Origin: Ruegeria intermedia
Lineage (GTDB): Bacteria; Pseudomonadota; Alphaproteobacteria; Rhodobacterales; Rhodobacteraceae
Length of the DNA stretch: 64,000 nucleotides
NCBI RefSeq assembly: GCF_900129345.1
Contig: NZ_FQVK01000009.1
Coordinates: 1-64,000 of the forward strand
Direction of reading: 5' to 3'
The position numbers and the translations under genes are program-made. The notes under the pieces were generated by a model, which had not been told where the DNA came from, searched no databases, and saw nothing but the letters and a program-made list of their open reading frames with translations. Position 1 is the first letter of the stretch, and every line of letters begins with the position of its first letter. Below are positions 44,679 to 53,847 of this stretch, piece after piece.

Positions 44679-45445
44679 CCCCGCTCTTGCAGGTCAAAGG
44701 CATCGAGAAGCGCTATGGCGCGCGGATCGGCTGCCGGGATGTCAGTTTCGACCTCTACCCCGGCGAGGTGATGGGGATCGTCGGCGAAAGCGGGTCGGGC
44801 AAATCGACCCTGCTGAACTGTCTGGTCGGGCATCTGGAACCGGATGCCGGGCAGGTGATTTTTGATACCCGCGCCGACGGGCCGGTGGATACGGTCACGA
44901 TGTCGGAGCCGGACCGCCGGATGCTGGGGCGCACGGATTGGGCCTTTGTGCATCAGCATGCCCGCGACGGGCTGCGCATGTCGGTCAGCGCCGGCGGCAA
45001 TATCGGCGAGCGGCTGATGGCCGTGGGGAGCCGGCACTATGGTCAGATCCGCGGGCAGGCCCTGGATTGGCTGGGCCGGGTCGAGATAGCGGAAAGCCGC
45101 GTGGACGACCGCCCCAGCGCGTTTTCGGGCGGCATGCAGCAACGGTTGCAGATCGCGCGCAACCTGGTGACCGGTCCGAGGCTGGTCTTCATGGATGAAC
45201 CGACCGGCGGGCTGGACGTCTCGGTACAGGCGCGGCTGCTGGATCTGCTGCGCGGTCTGGTGCGCGAGATGGGGCTGAGCGCCATCATCGTCACCCACGA
45301 TCTGGCCGTGGTGCGGCTGCTGGCGGATCGGTTGATGGTGATGAAGGATGGCGAGGTGGTCGAGGCAGGGCTGACCGATCAGGTGCTGGACGACCCGCAG
45401 CATGCCTATACGCAACTGCTTGTATCCAGCGTTCTGCAGGTCTGA
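44675..45445 (+). CDS. phnK: C-P lyase accessory ATP-binding protein PhnK
   Basis: 256-residue ABC-type ATPase that docks on the PhnGHIJ core via PhnJ and is not a transporter. It has Walker A GESGSGKSTLLN, signature FSGGMQQRLQIARNL, Walker B LVFMDEPTGGLD and H-loop THDL. Its start overlaps the phnJ stop (ATGA). Confidence 0.94.
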   Translation: MTPLLQVKGIEKRYGARIGCRDVSFDLYPGEVMGIVGESGSGKSTLLNCLVGHLEPDAGQVIFDTRADGPVDTVTMSEPDRRMLGRTDWAFVHQHARDGLRMSVSAGGNIGERLMAVGSRHYGQIRGQALDWLGRVEIAESRVDDRPSAFSGGMQQRLQIARNLVTGPRLVFMDEPTGGLDVSVQARLLDLLRGLVREMGLSAIIVTHDLAVVRLLADRLMVMKDGEVVEAGLTDQVLDDPQHAYTQLLVSSVLQV

Positions 45446-45469
45446 CTCCCAGCGAAAGGAACAACCGCG

Positions 45470-46153
45470 ATGATCGAACTGACCGATGTGAGCAAGAGTT
45501 TCATCCTGCACAACCAGGGCGGCGCCGTGATCCCGGTGATGGCTGGCGCGTCGCTGCGGGTCGGGGCCGGGGAATGCGTGGCCCTGACCGGCGCCAGCGG
45601 GGCCGGGAAGTCCACGCTGATGCGGGTGATCTACGGCAATTACCTGGCGGCCTCGGGGCAGGTGCGGGTGGGTGGCCTGGACGTCGCTCGGGGCCAACCG
45701 CGCGAGATCCTGCAACTGCGCCGCGAAACCCTGGGCTATGTCAGTCAGTTTCTGCGCGTGGTGCCGCGGGTGCCGACGCTGGACGTCGTGGCCGAGCCGC
45801 TGCTGGCGCTGGGCGTGGATCGGCAGGCCGCACGCAGCCGGGCCAGCGCATTGCTGCGGCGGCTCAACATTCCCGAAAATCTGTGGGGGCTGAGCCCCAC
45901 GACCTTTTCGGGCGGCGAGCAACAGCGGGTGAACATCGCCCGTGGCTTCGCGCATGACTATCCGGCGCTGTTGCTGGACGAGCCGACCGCCAGCCTGGAT
46001 GCCGAGAACCGCGAAACCGTGTTGTCGCTGATCGACGAGGCAAAGGCGCGCGGGGCCGCCATCGTCGGCATATTCCATGACGCCGAGGCGCGCGATCGGG
46101 TCTGTGACAGGGCGGTGGATGTCTCGAGATTCGCGCCGGAGCGGATGAAATGA
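45470..46153 (+). CDS. phnL: C-P lyase accessory ATP-binding protein PhnL
   Basis: 227-residue ABC-type ATPase required with PhnGHI for the ribosylation step. Walker [14 protein letters not shown]-loop YVSQFLRVVPRV, signature FSGGEQQRVNIARGF and Walker B LLLDEPTASLD are complete. A GAAAGGA SD precedes the ATG, and the stop overlaps phnN (ATGA). Confidence 0.94.
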   Translation: MIELTDVSKSFILHNQGGAVIPVMAGASLRVGAGECVALTGASGAGKSTLMRVIYGNYLAASGQVRVGGLDVARGQPREILQLRRETLGYVSQFLRVVPRVPTLDVVAEPLLALGVDRQAARSRASALLRRLNIPENLWGLSPTTFSGGEQQRVNIARGFAHDYPALLLDEPTASLDAENRETVLSLIDEAKARGAAIVGIFHDAEARDRVCDRAVDVSRFAPERMK

Positions 46154-46698
46154 GCCTGGCGCCGGTCATTGCCGTAGTGGGGCCGTCCGGCGTGGGCAAG
46201 GACAGCGTGATCCGGGCACTTCTGGACCGGGAACCGGGATATTGCCGGGTTCGGCGGGTGATCACCCGACCCATGGGCGAACAGGGTGAGGACTTTGATC
46301 GCGTGACCGAGGCGCAGTTCCATCTGATGGCGTCCGACGGTGCCTTTGCACTGCACTGGTCCGCGCACGGGTTGCTCTACGGAATCCCGGCCTCGATCCT
46401 GGACCGGCGGCGCGCGGCCCGTGGCGTTCTGGTCAACCTGTCCCGTTCGGTCCTGACGCAGGCGCAGGACGTGTTCAAGGATCTGGTGGTCGTCTCGTTG
46501 ACGGCCGCCCCCGAGGTTCTGGCGCAACGGCTCAGAGATCGCGGGCGGGAAAGCACGTCCGCGCAGGCCGATCGGTTGGGGCGGGCCGGGACCCCGCTGC
46601 CGGACGGCTTGCGGCGGGTGATCACCGTGGACAATTCCGGCCCGCTGGCGCGGACCGTCGATCAGATCCTGCAGCAGCTTCAGGGCGAAAGGGCATAG
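46150..46698 (+). CDS. phnN: Ribose 1,5-bisphosphate phosphokinase
   Basis: 182-residue P-loop kinase (guanylate-kinase-like fold) that makes PRPP from ribose 1,5-bisphosphate, recycling the C-P lyase product. Walker A GPSGVGKDSVIRAL and VITRPMGEQGEDFDRVTEAQF are diagnostic. Its last 19 bases overlap the convergent DUF1045 gene. Confidence 0.93.
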   Translation: MSLAPVIAVVGPSGVGKDSVIRALLDREPGYCRVRRVITRPMGEQGEDFDRVTEAQFHLMASDGAFALHWSAHGLLYGIPASILDRRRAARGVLVNLSRSVLTQAQDVFKDLVVVSLTAAPEVLAQRLRDRGRESTSAQADRLGRAGTPLPDGLRRVITVDNSGPLARTVDQILQQLQGERA

Positions 46699-47363
46699 CG
46701 ATGGATCACGTGAAACCGCCCGTCCTCGGCCTCGCCGACCAGCGCCAGATCCGGAATGTGGAACGGGGCGGGCAACAAGGGGGCAAGGTGGTGCTCCAGA
46801 GCCGCTTGGGTTCGGGCAAGGGTGTCCTTGTCCAGCTTGCCGGACAGGGTGATGTGAAACCGAAAGGCGTCCAGCACGTAAGGATAGCCCCAGGCCGCCA
46901 GGTTGGCCTCTTGCGCGGGCGTCAGGCGGGCCGCGCGCCGGCGGGCCAGATCCGCATCGGTCAAGGGGGCCCGAAACCCGTCCAGATCGCGGACGCAGGC
47001 CGCGGCCAGCGCGTTCAGCGCGTCGGTATCACCCACGGGGCGCAGGGCCAGGAACCGGCCCAGCCGGGCGATTTCCAACCCGTCCAGTGTCAGCGCGCGC
47101 CGTGCCGCCGCGAGGCGCGCGCAGGCGGCCTCGAGCGCGGGCAGCGTCTGCCCGGCGCGCAGGCGAAAGGGCGGCTTCAACGTCGCGTGCAGGCCGTATT
47201 TGCGCGGAACCTCGGTGATGCTGGCAATATCCAGACCATCGACCGCAGGGTGCCCAACCTCGGTCCCGGTCTCGGCGTCCCAGCCCAGCCAGGCCGTTGC
47301 GAATGCGGCCCAATCCGCGTTGCGGGGGGGAACGAAATAGATCGCGTAGCGCCTGTATCTCAC
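46680..47363 (-). CDS. DUF1045 2H-phosphoesterase-like protein of phn loci
   Basis: 227 residues with two HxT/S motifs of the 2H phosphoesterase fold, H59-A-T-L (GLHATLKPPF) and FHITLSG (about 167-173). The family is almost restricted to phosphonate operons and may open the cyclic ribose 1,2-phosphate made by C-P lyase, an inferred role. It is unusually placed on the minus strand between phnN and phnM, overlapping the 3' end of phnN by 19 bases. Confidence 0.9.
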   Translation of the reverse strand: MRYRRYAIYFVPPRNADWAAFATAWLGWDAETGTEVGHPAVDGLDIASITEVPRKYGLHATLKPPFRLRAGQTLPALEAACARLAAARRALTLDGLEIARLGRFLALRPVGDTDALNALAAACVRDLDGFRAPLTDADLARRRAARLTPAQEANLAAWGYPYVLDAFRFHITLSGKLDKDTLARTQAALEHHLAPLLPAPFHIPDLALVGEAEDGRFHVIHRYALSP

Positions 47364-47415
47364 CTTGGCCTCCTGTTGCGTGGCCTCTTGTTAGAACAAA
47401 CCGTGTGAAATTCCG

Positions 47416-48558
47416 ATGACAGATGAACTGATCCTTGCCAATGCCGCGCTTGTTCTGCCCGACGAGATCGTACGCGGCTGTGTCCGGGTCGCCGGCGGAA
47501 CCATCGTCGCGGTCGATCCCTGCCCTCAGGTTCCAAAGGGTGCAATCGATTGCGAGGGAGATTTCGTCGGTCCCGGTCTGGTCGAACTGCATACCGACAA
47601 TCTCGAGCGCCACATCCAGCCGCGGCCGGGCGTCGACTGGCCCCATGCCGCCGCGATCATCGCACATGACGCCGAACTGGCCGGCACCGGCATCACCACG
47701 GTGTTCGATGCGATGCGGGTCGGGTCGATCCCGTCGGGTGCGCGGCGGTATCTGCCCTATGCGCGCGGCCTCTCGCGCGAGCTGTGGGATCTGCGGGCGC
47801 AGGACGCACTGAAGATCAGCCATTTTCTGCATCTGCGGGCCGAGGTCTGCTCGGAAACCCTGATCGAGGAGTTGGACGATTTCGGCCCCGAGGACCGGGT
47901 TGGCATCGTCTCGTTGATGGATCACACGCCGGGGCAGCGCCAATTCCGCGACCTGTCCAAGTTCGAGGCCTATCTGAAGGGTAAATACGCGATGGACGAC
48001 GACATGTTCCTGCAGCATGTCGCCCAATTGAAGGCCCTGCGGGACCGCAACGGAGACCGGCACGAACACGAAGCCGTGCGTGCCGCGCGCCGGTTCGGGG
48101 CGGTTCTGGCCAGCCATGACGACACCACGCTCGAGCAGGTGCAGGTGTCGGCGGGTCACGGCATTCGCCTGGCCGAGTTCCCCACCACCGTCGAGGCCGC
48201 CCGCGCCTGCCATGACCTGGGTATTCAGGTGATGATGGGGGCGCCCAACGTGATCCGAGGCGGATCGCATTCCGGCAACGTGGCGGCGCGCGACCTGGCC
48301 CGACGCGGATATCTGGACATCTTGTCGTCCGACTATGTGCCCTCGGCCTTGCTGTTGTCTGCCGTGCAGCTGGGCCGAATGTGGGGGGACATGGCGCGCG
48401 GATTGAAGACCGTGACCCTGGCCCCGGCGCGGGCGGCCGGGTTGACGGATCGGGGCGCGATTCAAGTCGGAATGCGCGGCGATCTGATCCGGTTCCGGAT
48501 GCGGGACACAGTGCCGGCGCTGCGCGCGGTATGGTCACGCGGGCGCCGCGTGGCCTGA
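47416..48558 (+). CDS. phnM: Alpha-D-ribose 1-methylphosphonate 5-triphosphate diphosphatase
   Basis: 380-residue amidohydrolase-fold enzyme removing diphosphate from the ribose triphosphate intermediate. The metal motif ELHTDNLERH (H59, D61) sits near the N-terminus; IGVVSLMDHTPGQRQF-like (VGIVSLMDHTPGQRQF) and HDDTTLEQV follow, and SSDYVPSALL lies near the end. It is divergent from DUF1045 with a 52-base gap. Its TGA stop abuts the convergent methyltransferase stop (TGATCA). Confidence 0.94.
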   Translation: MTDELILANAALVLPDEIVRGCVRVAGGTIVAVDPCPQVPKGAIDCEGDFVGPGLVELHTDNLERHIQPRPGVDWPHAAAIIAHDAELAGTGITTVFDAMRVGSIPSGARRYLPYARGLSRELWDLRAQDALKISHFLHLRAEVCSETLIEELDDFGPEDRVGIVSLMDHTPGQRQFRDLSKFEAYLKGKYAMDDDMFLQHVAQLKALRDRNGDRHEHEAVRAARRFGAVLASHDDTTLEQVQVSAGHGIRLAEFPTTVEAARACHDLGIQVMMGAPNVIRGGSHSGNVAARDLARRGYLDILSSDYVPSALLLSAVQLGRMWGDMARGLKTVTLAPARAAGLTDRGAIQVGMRGDLIRFRMRDTVPALRAVWSRGRRVA

Positions 48559-49035
48559 TCAGGCGCGATAGAACAGATAGCGGTCGGGCGCGATGCTTTC
48601 GGGCCCGCGTATCTGTTCGAACCCTACCAACGGCTGACCCGAGATCAGGTAGCCGCCGGGAACCATGACCCGGGCGATCAGCGGGCTGAGCCGGGCGGCT
48701 TCGGCCACGTCTTCGTGCTTGATGCCGCGTCCGAAATCGTAATGCGCCAGCGCTACGCACGGGCCGCGATCGGCCAGCTTGGCCAACATCGGCTCGGCCT
48801 CGCCCTGCAGGAAATCCTCGGCGGGGGGCGTGCTGTCGGGGTGGCATTGTAGCACCCGGTCCATCACCCAGATGCGTCTTTGGGGCAGGATTTCGCGCAG
48901 ATGATCGAAGGTGCGGCCATTGCCCAGACCCATGTCCAGCACGTCGCCGTCCAGATCCACGATCTGCGCCGCGGCCCAGTTCAACCCGTCGCGCTGGGCG
49001 GTCAGACGGCGCAGCATGGAATCCAGTCGGCTCAT
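48559..49035 (-). CDS. Small class I SAM-dependent methyltransferase
   Basis: 158-residue Rossmann methyltransferase-like protein. Motif I is VLDMGLGNGRTFDHLREIL and motif II-like is RIWVMDRVLQCHPD. It is shorter than most family members, lacking a separate substrate domain. Last gene of the leftward glycosyltransferase cluster, 19 bases after the deacetylase-like gene. It may methylate the cluster's glycan, an inference from context. Confidence 0.75.
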   Translation of the reverse strand: MSRLDSMLRRLTAQRDGLNWAAAQIVDLDGDVLDMGLGNGRTFDHLREILPQRRIWVMDRVLQCHPDSTPPAEDFLQGEAEPMLAKLADRGPCVALAHYDFGRGIKHEDVAEAARLSPLIARVMVPGGYLISGQPLVGFEQIRGPESIAPDRYLFYRA

Positions 49036-49054
49036 CGGGGTCTCCCTTGGTCGT

Positions 49055-49807
49055 TCAGTGCACGGGTACCGTCCAGATACGGACCGGACCCTGCAGTAGC
49101 TGCATCAGCAGCGCTTCGGTGAAATCCCAGATCTGTTGATCATGGACCAAATGGTGGGTCAACACGCCAAAAGGTTCCTGGGGGTCCGCGCGGCCCAGCC
49201 GGCGGTCGCGCAGCAGCGCAACGGTTTGGCCAATCAGCGCGTCTGGGTCGGCCAGCCCGCGTATGCCGCGCCAGTCGATCGGGTCCAGATGGGTGTTGAC
49301 TTGCTCCAGCCCCGGCGCTGCCAGCCTTTGGGCACGCGGCGTCGCCGTCGACAGGAACCGATAGCCCAGTTCGGGCAGCGTCGCGGCGACTTCGGGCGCG
49401 ATCCGGTTCCAAGGCGGCACGAACATCGGGCGCAGCCGATCCTGAAACTGGTCGCACAGTTGCGCAAGGCCACGGCGGGCGTCGTCCTTGATGGCCTCCA
49501 GCGGGCGGTGCAGGCGGAATTCGGCCTTTTTTTCACCGGCAGGCGCGTGGTTGTGGTGGGCCCAGCCATGAACCACCGGAATCAGCTCGGGCGTTTGAGC
49601 GACCAGCGCGGCAAGATCCGGCCGGGCCGCCTGCGGAATGACGGCCAGATGAACCGGCAGGCCCAGCCGCCGCGAAAGGTCCGACAGGCGTTCGAGTTGC
49701 GGCGTCGCCGCCACGGCATCATCGTCGCGCCACCACAGCGGCAGCGTCTGCCCTGCCTGTCCCCAGGCGCGAAGTTCCTCCGCCAACGGGGTCCAGTCCC
49801 AGGTCAT
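49055..49807 (-). CDS. Polysaccharide deacetylase-like protein
   Basis: 250 residues with NodB-like elements: a DDD metal triplet (WWRDDDAVAATPQ, about 25-37) and HGWAHHNHAP (about 80-89) supplying His ligands, then FVPPWNRI and a late THHLVHD. No signal peptide, so a cytoplasmic role is likely. It overlaps the upstream glycosyltransferase gene (ATGA). It would deacetylate an amino sugar being assembled by the cluster. Confidence 0.75.
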   Translation of the reverse strand: MTWDWTPLAEELRAWGQAGQTLPLWWRDDDAVAATPQLERLSDLSRRLGLPVHLAVIPQAARPDLAALVAQTPELIPVVHGWAHHNHAPAGEKKAEFRLHRPLEAIKDDARRGLAQLCDQFQDRLRPMFVPPWNRIAPEVAATLPELGYRFLSTATPRAQRLAAPGLEQVNTHLDPIDWRGIRGLADPDALIGQTVALLRDRRLGRADPQEPFGVLTHHLVHDQQIWDFTEALLMQLLQGPVRIWTVPVH

Positions 49808-50946
49808 CCGCGCGCCTCCCGCAGTTGCAGGGCGATTTGGACCGTCCGATGCGCACCGTCAAAACCTTGCCTGGCCGGACTGCGGCGGCCCTCGTCCATG
49901 ACGGCTGCGACCGAACGGGCCAAGGCGTCTCCGGTCAGCTCCGCCGAGGACAATACGCGCAAGGCGGGCAAATGGGCGAGGCTGCGGGCCCGCAGGGTCT
50001 GTTCGACCTCCTTGCCGTCATCGAACGGGATCAGGACGCCCGGCGTACCCGCCTGCAACAGGTCCATCGCGGTGTTGTACCCGCACATGCCGACCGATGC
50101 CCCGGCCAGAGGCAGCATGTTGCGAAAATCCGGGCGGACCGGCTCGATCGTGATCGGCCAGCCTTGGGCGCGTGTGCGCAGTTCCTCCATGCGGACAGCG
50201 GCGTCGCCGCCGCCGACCAGCAGCCGCCAGCGGCTGCCTGGCATCTTTCGGGCGGCCTCGATGGCCGCGCGAAAGATCGGCTGCCCCACCGATCCGCCGC
50301 CGGCGCTTACCAGAACCTCGCCTTTGCCGATGCCGTCGCAATGGGGCAGCGGCGCTGGCGGGGCGACGAAACCGGTATAGTGCAGGCGGCTTTCCAGCCG
50401 CTCAGACACCGGCCAGCTGACGCCAAGGGGTGTGACTTGCGGGTCGGAATGCACCAGCACGCCGTCGAAGAATTCGGCCACGATCTCGTCGGCCCGTTCG
50501 GCCTTTGCGGGCTTGGAAGGCGGTGCCAGGATGTCGCGGATCGAACTGAGGACAACCGGCCGCGCCGGCAGGTCCCTAGCCGCCGACAGCAGGGCAAGAA
50601 ACTCGGCGCTCAGGCTGCGGCGGCCGAAGGGGAACAGCTCGGTCATCAGGATGTCGGGCCGACCGGATTGCACCGCATCCACCAGCATTGCGGTCCGTTG
50701 CGCCAGATAGTTGGCGTCGGCGGGCTGGTCACTTTCGGTCAGCAGCCGCGTGAAATCGGTGCCATCCGAGCGCAGCGGCGGCAGTTGCACAAGGCTCAGG
50801 CCGGTACGATCCAGTTGCGGCGCGGGCATCCCGCCCGAGACCACCGTGACCGCGTGCCCGGCCCGGGCAAAAGCCCGCCCCAGCGTCAGCGCCCGGCTGA
50901 GATGCCCGGTTCCCAACAGATGGGTGACGGCGATCATGACGTTCAT
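49804..50946 (-). CDS. MurG/GT28-like glycosyltransferase
   Basis: 380 residues of GT-B fold. The N-terminal glycine-rich loop LLGTGHLSRALTLGRAF is followed by SAGGGSVGQPIF and the C-terminal nucleotide-sugar region MCGYNTAMDLLQAGTPGVLIPFDD, as in UDP-GlcNAc transferases of the MurG type. The longer frame upstream is shadow of the phosphatase gene. ATG 50946 overlaps that gene's stop. Acceptor and donor are unknown. Confidence 0.78.
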   Translation of the reverse strand: MNVMIAVTHLLGTGHLSRALTLGRAFARAGHAVTVVSGGMPAPQLDRTGLSLVQLPPLRSDGTDFTRLLTESDQPADANYLAQRTAMLVDAVQSGRPDILMTELFPFGRRSLSAEFLALLSAARDLPARPVVLSSIRDILAPPSKPAKAERADEIVAEFFDGVLVHSDPQVTPLGVSWPVSERLESRLHYTGFVAPPAPLPHCDGIGKGEVLVSAGGGSVGQPIFRAAIEAARKMPGSRWRLLVGGGDAAVRMEELRTRAQGWPITIEPVRPDFRNMLPLAGASVGMCGYNTAMDLLQAGTPGVLIPFDDGKEVEQTLRARSLAHLPALRVLSSAELTGDALARSVAAVMDEGRRSPARQGFDGAHRTVQIALQLREARG

Positions 50947-51527
50947 GGCATGTCCTCGCGCGGGGTCAGGCGGACCGGTTCGGGTTCGGGCTGCATCCGG
51001 TCCAGATCGACGACATACAGGCGGTTGCGTTTGATGCGGAATGGCGCGGGGCCGGCAAACTCCCACCCCCAGGTCCGGGCCAGAATGACGCGCATGATCC
51101 CGATATGGCAAACGGCGACCGCATCGGTTTGCAGACCGGCCAGCCAGGGTTCCAGCCGCGCCCAGAGCTCGGCCGGGCTTTCGCCGCCGGGGGGGCGGTA
51201 GGCCCAGCCCCAATCCTCGATATGGCGGTAACCGCTGTCGAGGTCGGCGATCAGGTCCAGACCGCGCTGTCCTTCCCAGTCGCCCCAGTCCATCTCGGTC
51301 AGAGCCGGGTCGGTCCGCGGCGCCCGCCCCGCGACCAATTGCGCCGTTTCGGTCGCGCGGCTCAGCAGGCTGGACCACAACTCCGCCTTGTCCCAAGGGG
51401 GCGGAAGGCGCAGGCCGGACAGTTGGGCGCGGGCTTCGTCGTCCAGAGGAATGTCGCTGCGCCCCTGAATGCGGCCGGCGCGGTTCCAGGCGGTATGACC
51501 GTGTCGCAGCAGGGCCAGACGTGTCAC
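50943..51527 (-). CDS. Histidine phosphatase family protein
   Basis: 194 residues with the phosphohistidine motif ALLRHGHTAWN at the N-terminus, LLSRATETA, the acid MDWGDWEG and a second His in VCHIGIMRV. All match the phosphoglycerate-mutase/phosphatase family. It starts at GTG 51527, overlapping the preceding glycosyltransferase stop (GTGA). Within this cluster it may dephosphorylate a sugar-phosphate intermediate. Confidence 0.8.
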   Translation of the reverse strand: MTRLALLRHGHTAWNRAGRIQGRSDIPLDDEARAQLSGLRLPPPWDKAELWSSLLSRATETAQLVAGRAPRTDPALTEMDWGDWEGQRGLDLIADLDSGYRHIEDWGWAYRPPGGESPAELWARLEPWLAGLQTDAVAVCHIGIMRVILARTWGWEFAGPAPFRIKRNRLYVVDLDRMQPEPEPVRLTPREDMP

Positions 51528-52600
51528 GTGCGGTCCTCCAGCAGGGGCGCGACGCCGGCCCAGAACCGGTCCGAGGCCGCCGGCATCAGGTGGCGGTCGG
51601 CGATGCGCTGACGGGCCCTTGCGCCCTCGGCCCGGCGCAGATCGGAGTCGGCCAGCAACACGTCGATGCGGGCGGCCAGCGCCTGCGGCCCGTCCTCCGG
51701 CTTGGGATAGTGCGACGGCGCCAGCACGTCCCGCACGCCGGGGCGATCCTGCGCCACCACCGGCACTCCGGCGGCCTGCGCCTCGAGATAGGTCATGCCG
51801 TAGGCCTCGTTCACGCCCGGCCAGACCAAGAGCGCGGCGCGCGCATAGGCGCCCTGCATCGCGGGGGCGTCCAATTGCCCCAGAAAGCGCACCCGCGCCC
51901 CGAAAGGGGCCATCAGGGCCTGAACCTGCGGCCGGTCCGGGCCGTCGCCGGCGATGTCCAGCGACCAGTCGCCTTTCAGCAGGGCCAGCGTCTGGGCCAA
52001 GATCGCATACGAGGCCAGCTTGTCGCCCGGCCGCATCATGCCCACGGCCAGCATCGGGCCGTCGCAGCGCGACAGGGGCGGCAGATCCGTACGCGGCAGG
52101 AACGGGGGCAGTTCGATCAGCGCCTGATCGCCATGTCTTTCCCGCTTCAGCGTGATGAAGTCGTTCGCCGTGTGATAGAAGATCACCCGGGCTGCATCGC
52201 ATGCGTCATGGGCGGCGCGGGCGAACCCGGCCCATGGCCCGGTCAGGCGCGACAGGGCGCGGGTGCTTTCCAGTTGCACGTAAGGAATGCCGCGGGCCTT
52301 GGCCACCACGGGCCCCAGCAGATCGGGCGCCTTGTAATAGTTGTGGTAGGTCACCCACAGGCGGGTATCGCCGGGCAGGTCGGCGATCAACCGTTCGGCC
52401 TCGGATCGGGCGGCCCGACGCAGCGCGGCCTGGACCGATGCGTCCCCCGTCTTGTCATAGATGCGCAGGCGCGAGACCAGATCGACCGGTGTTCCATTGG
52501 CCCCGATTGCGGCCATCAGGTTGCGGGCCATCTGCCGGTCGCCCGACGGCACCGGGCTGTCCGGCGCTTTCATCGGTGCGTAGAAGGCGACCCGCGTCAT
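51524..52600 (-). CDS. GT4-type glycosyltransferase
   Basis: 358-residue GT-B glycosyltransferase starting MTRVAFYAPMKAPDSPVPSG. The C-terminal GT4 nucleotide-sugar region is GVNEAYGMTYLEAQAAGVPVVAQD (an E-x7-E arrangement). It overlaps the genes on both sides by one to four bases. The six-codon longer frame is not supported because ATG 52600 overlaps the upstream stop (TGATG). Confidence 0.82.
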   Translation of the reverse strand: MTRVAFYAPMKAPDSPVPSGDRQMARNLMAAIGANGTPVDLVSRLRIYDKTGDASVQAALRRAARSEAERLIADLPGDTRLWVTYHNYYKAPDLLGPVVAKARGIPYVQLESTRALSRLTGPWAGFARAAHDACDAARVIFYHTANDFITLKRERHGDQALIELPPFLPRTDLPPLSRCDGPMLAVGMMRPGDKLASYAILAQTLALLKGDWSLDIAGDGPDRPQVQALMAPFGARVRFLGQLDAPAMQGAYARAALLVWPGVNEAYGMTYLEAQAAGVPVVAQDRPGVRDVLAPSHYPKPEDGPQALAARIDVLLADSDLRRAEGARARQRIADRHLMPAASDRFWAGVAPLLEDRT

Positions 52601-53847
52601 CAGTCCCGGTCCGCGCACAACGCCCGCAGCCGGGCCGACAGCCGTGCGATGCCGGGTTCCATGCGGAATTCGGAAATCAACCGGTCATGGGCCGCGTCGG
52701 CCATCGCCGCGGCTTTCGCGGGGTCTGCCGCCAGTGCCGAGATCGCATCCGCCAGTGCGTCTGGCGTGTCGGCGGACAAAATCCCGTGTACCCCGCTCTG
52801 GATGAATTCGGGGATGGCCGAAATCGGCGTGGACAGGATCGGCAGCGTCTGAGAGGCGGCCTCCATCAACACGTTGGGCAGACCATCCCGGTCGCCATCC
52901 GCCGCGATGCGGCTGGGCAGAACGAACAGGTCGGCCGTGCGCATGGCCGCGATCACCTCGGGTTGGTCGCAGGCGCCCCGCCAGGTGATGCGGTCCGACA
53001 GACCCAGGGTTGCGGCCAGGTCTCGCAGGCCGTCCGACAAGGCGCCACCGCCGATATGGGTCCAGTGCCAGTCGAGGTCGGCAGGCAAAAGCGCCAGCGC
53101 CTGCAGCAGACGGTCAAAGCCTTTCTTTTCGACCAGCCGGCCCACCGAGAGCATGCGGAACGGCGCGCCGACCTCGCGCAACGGGCGGTCGGGGGCGGGC
53201 GGAAACCGCGACAGGTCCAGCCCGTGATAGATCAGATCGACCCGGGCCGGATCGTCGGCCAGCTCGCGCAGGTGGCGGGCACCGACGGCGGTGCAGGTGG
53301 CGCCGAATGCCGCGCCGTGGGTGCTGGCCTGCAGCTTTTCGCGCTTTTCCCAGTCGGGCGAGGTCCAGATGTCCTTGGCATGGGCCGAAAAGCTCCACGG
53401 CAGGCCCCGCATGATCGCGGCATAGCGCGCGACCGAGGACGGCGTATGCATGAAATGCGCATACAGCGCGCGGGTCTCGGCGGGCAGTTCGGCGGCAAGA
53501 ACGCAGGCCTGACCGAACCGGCGGATGCGGTTGTGCGTGGGGTCGCGCCGCAAATCCTGCCGCCACTGCCGATAGGCGCGGTCGTATCCCGGCATGGCCC
53601 GCGCGGCCCGGCGCGCCGCCCAGACCCGTTCGGGTTCCTGGTACAGATATTCCGGCAGGTAATGGACCGTGCCGGCGAACCGGTCATGCAGCGGGTGGCG
53701 TTTGGTGTCGGTCGGGTGGCGCAGCGACCAGATGTCGAACTCGTGGCCCGCCTCCTGCAGGGCGACCAGTTCCTGGGCGATGAACGTCTCGGACAGGCGT
53801 GGCCAGCCCTTGACCAACACCGCCAGCCTGGGTGCGGATCTGCTCAT
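52600..53847 (-). CDS. GT4-type glycosyltransferase (colanic-acid/WcaL-like)
   Basis: 415 residues starting MSRSAPRLAVLVKGWPRLSETFIAQE; the WPRLSETFI stretch is typical of GT4 enzymes in exopolysaccharide loci. MLSVGRLVEKKGFDRLLQAL and DRDGLPNVLMEAASQTLPI form the donor site. The longer frame is shadow. ATG 53847 overlaps the upstream stop (ATGA). Confidence 0.83.
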   Translation of the reverse strand: MSRSAPRLAVLVKGWPRLSETFIAQELVALQEAGHEFDIWSLRHPTDTKRHPLHDRFAGTVHYLPEYLYQEPERVWAARRAARAMPGYDRAYRQWRQDLRRDPTHNRIRRFGQACVLAAELPAETRALYAHFMHTPSSVARYAAIMRGLPWSFSAHAKDIWTSPDWEKREKLQASTHGAAFGATCTAVGARHLRELADDPARVDLIYHGLDLSRFPPAPDRPLREVGAPFRMLSVGRLVEKKGFDRLLQALALLPADLDWHWTHIGGGALSDGLRDLAATLGLSDRITWRGACDQPEVIAAMRTADLFVLPSRIAADGDRDGLPNVLMEAASQTLPILSTPISAIPEFIQSGVHGILSADTPDALADAISALAADPAKAAAMADAAHDRLISEFRMEPGIARLSARLRALCADRD

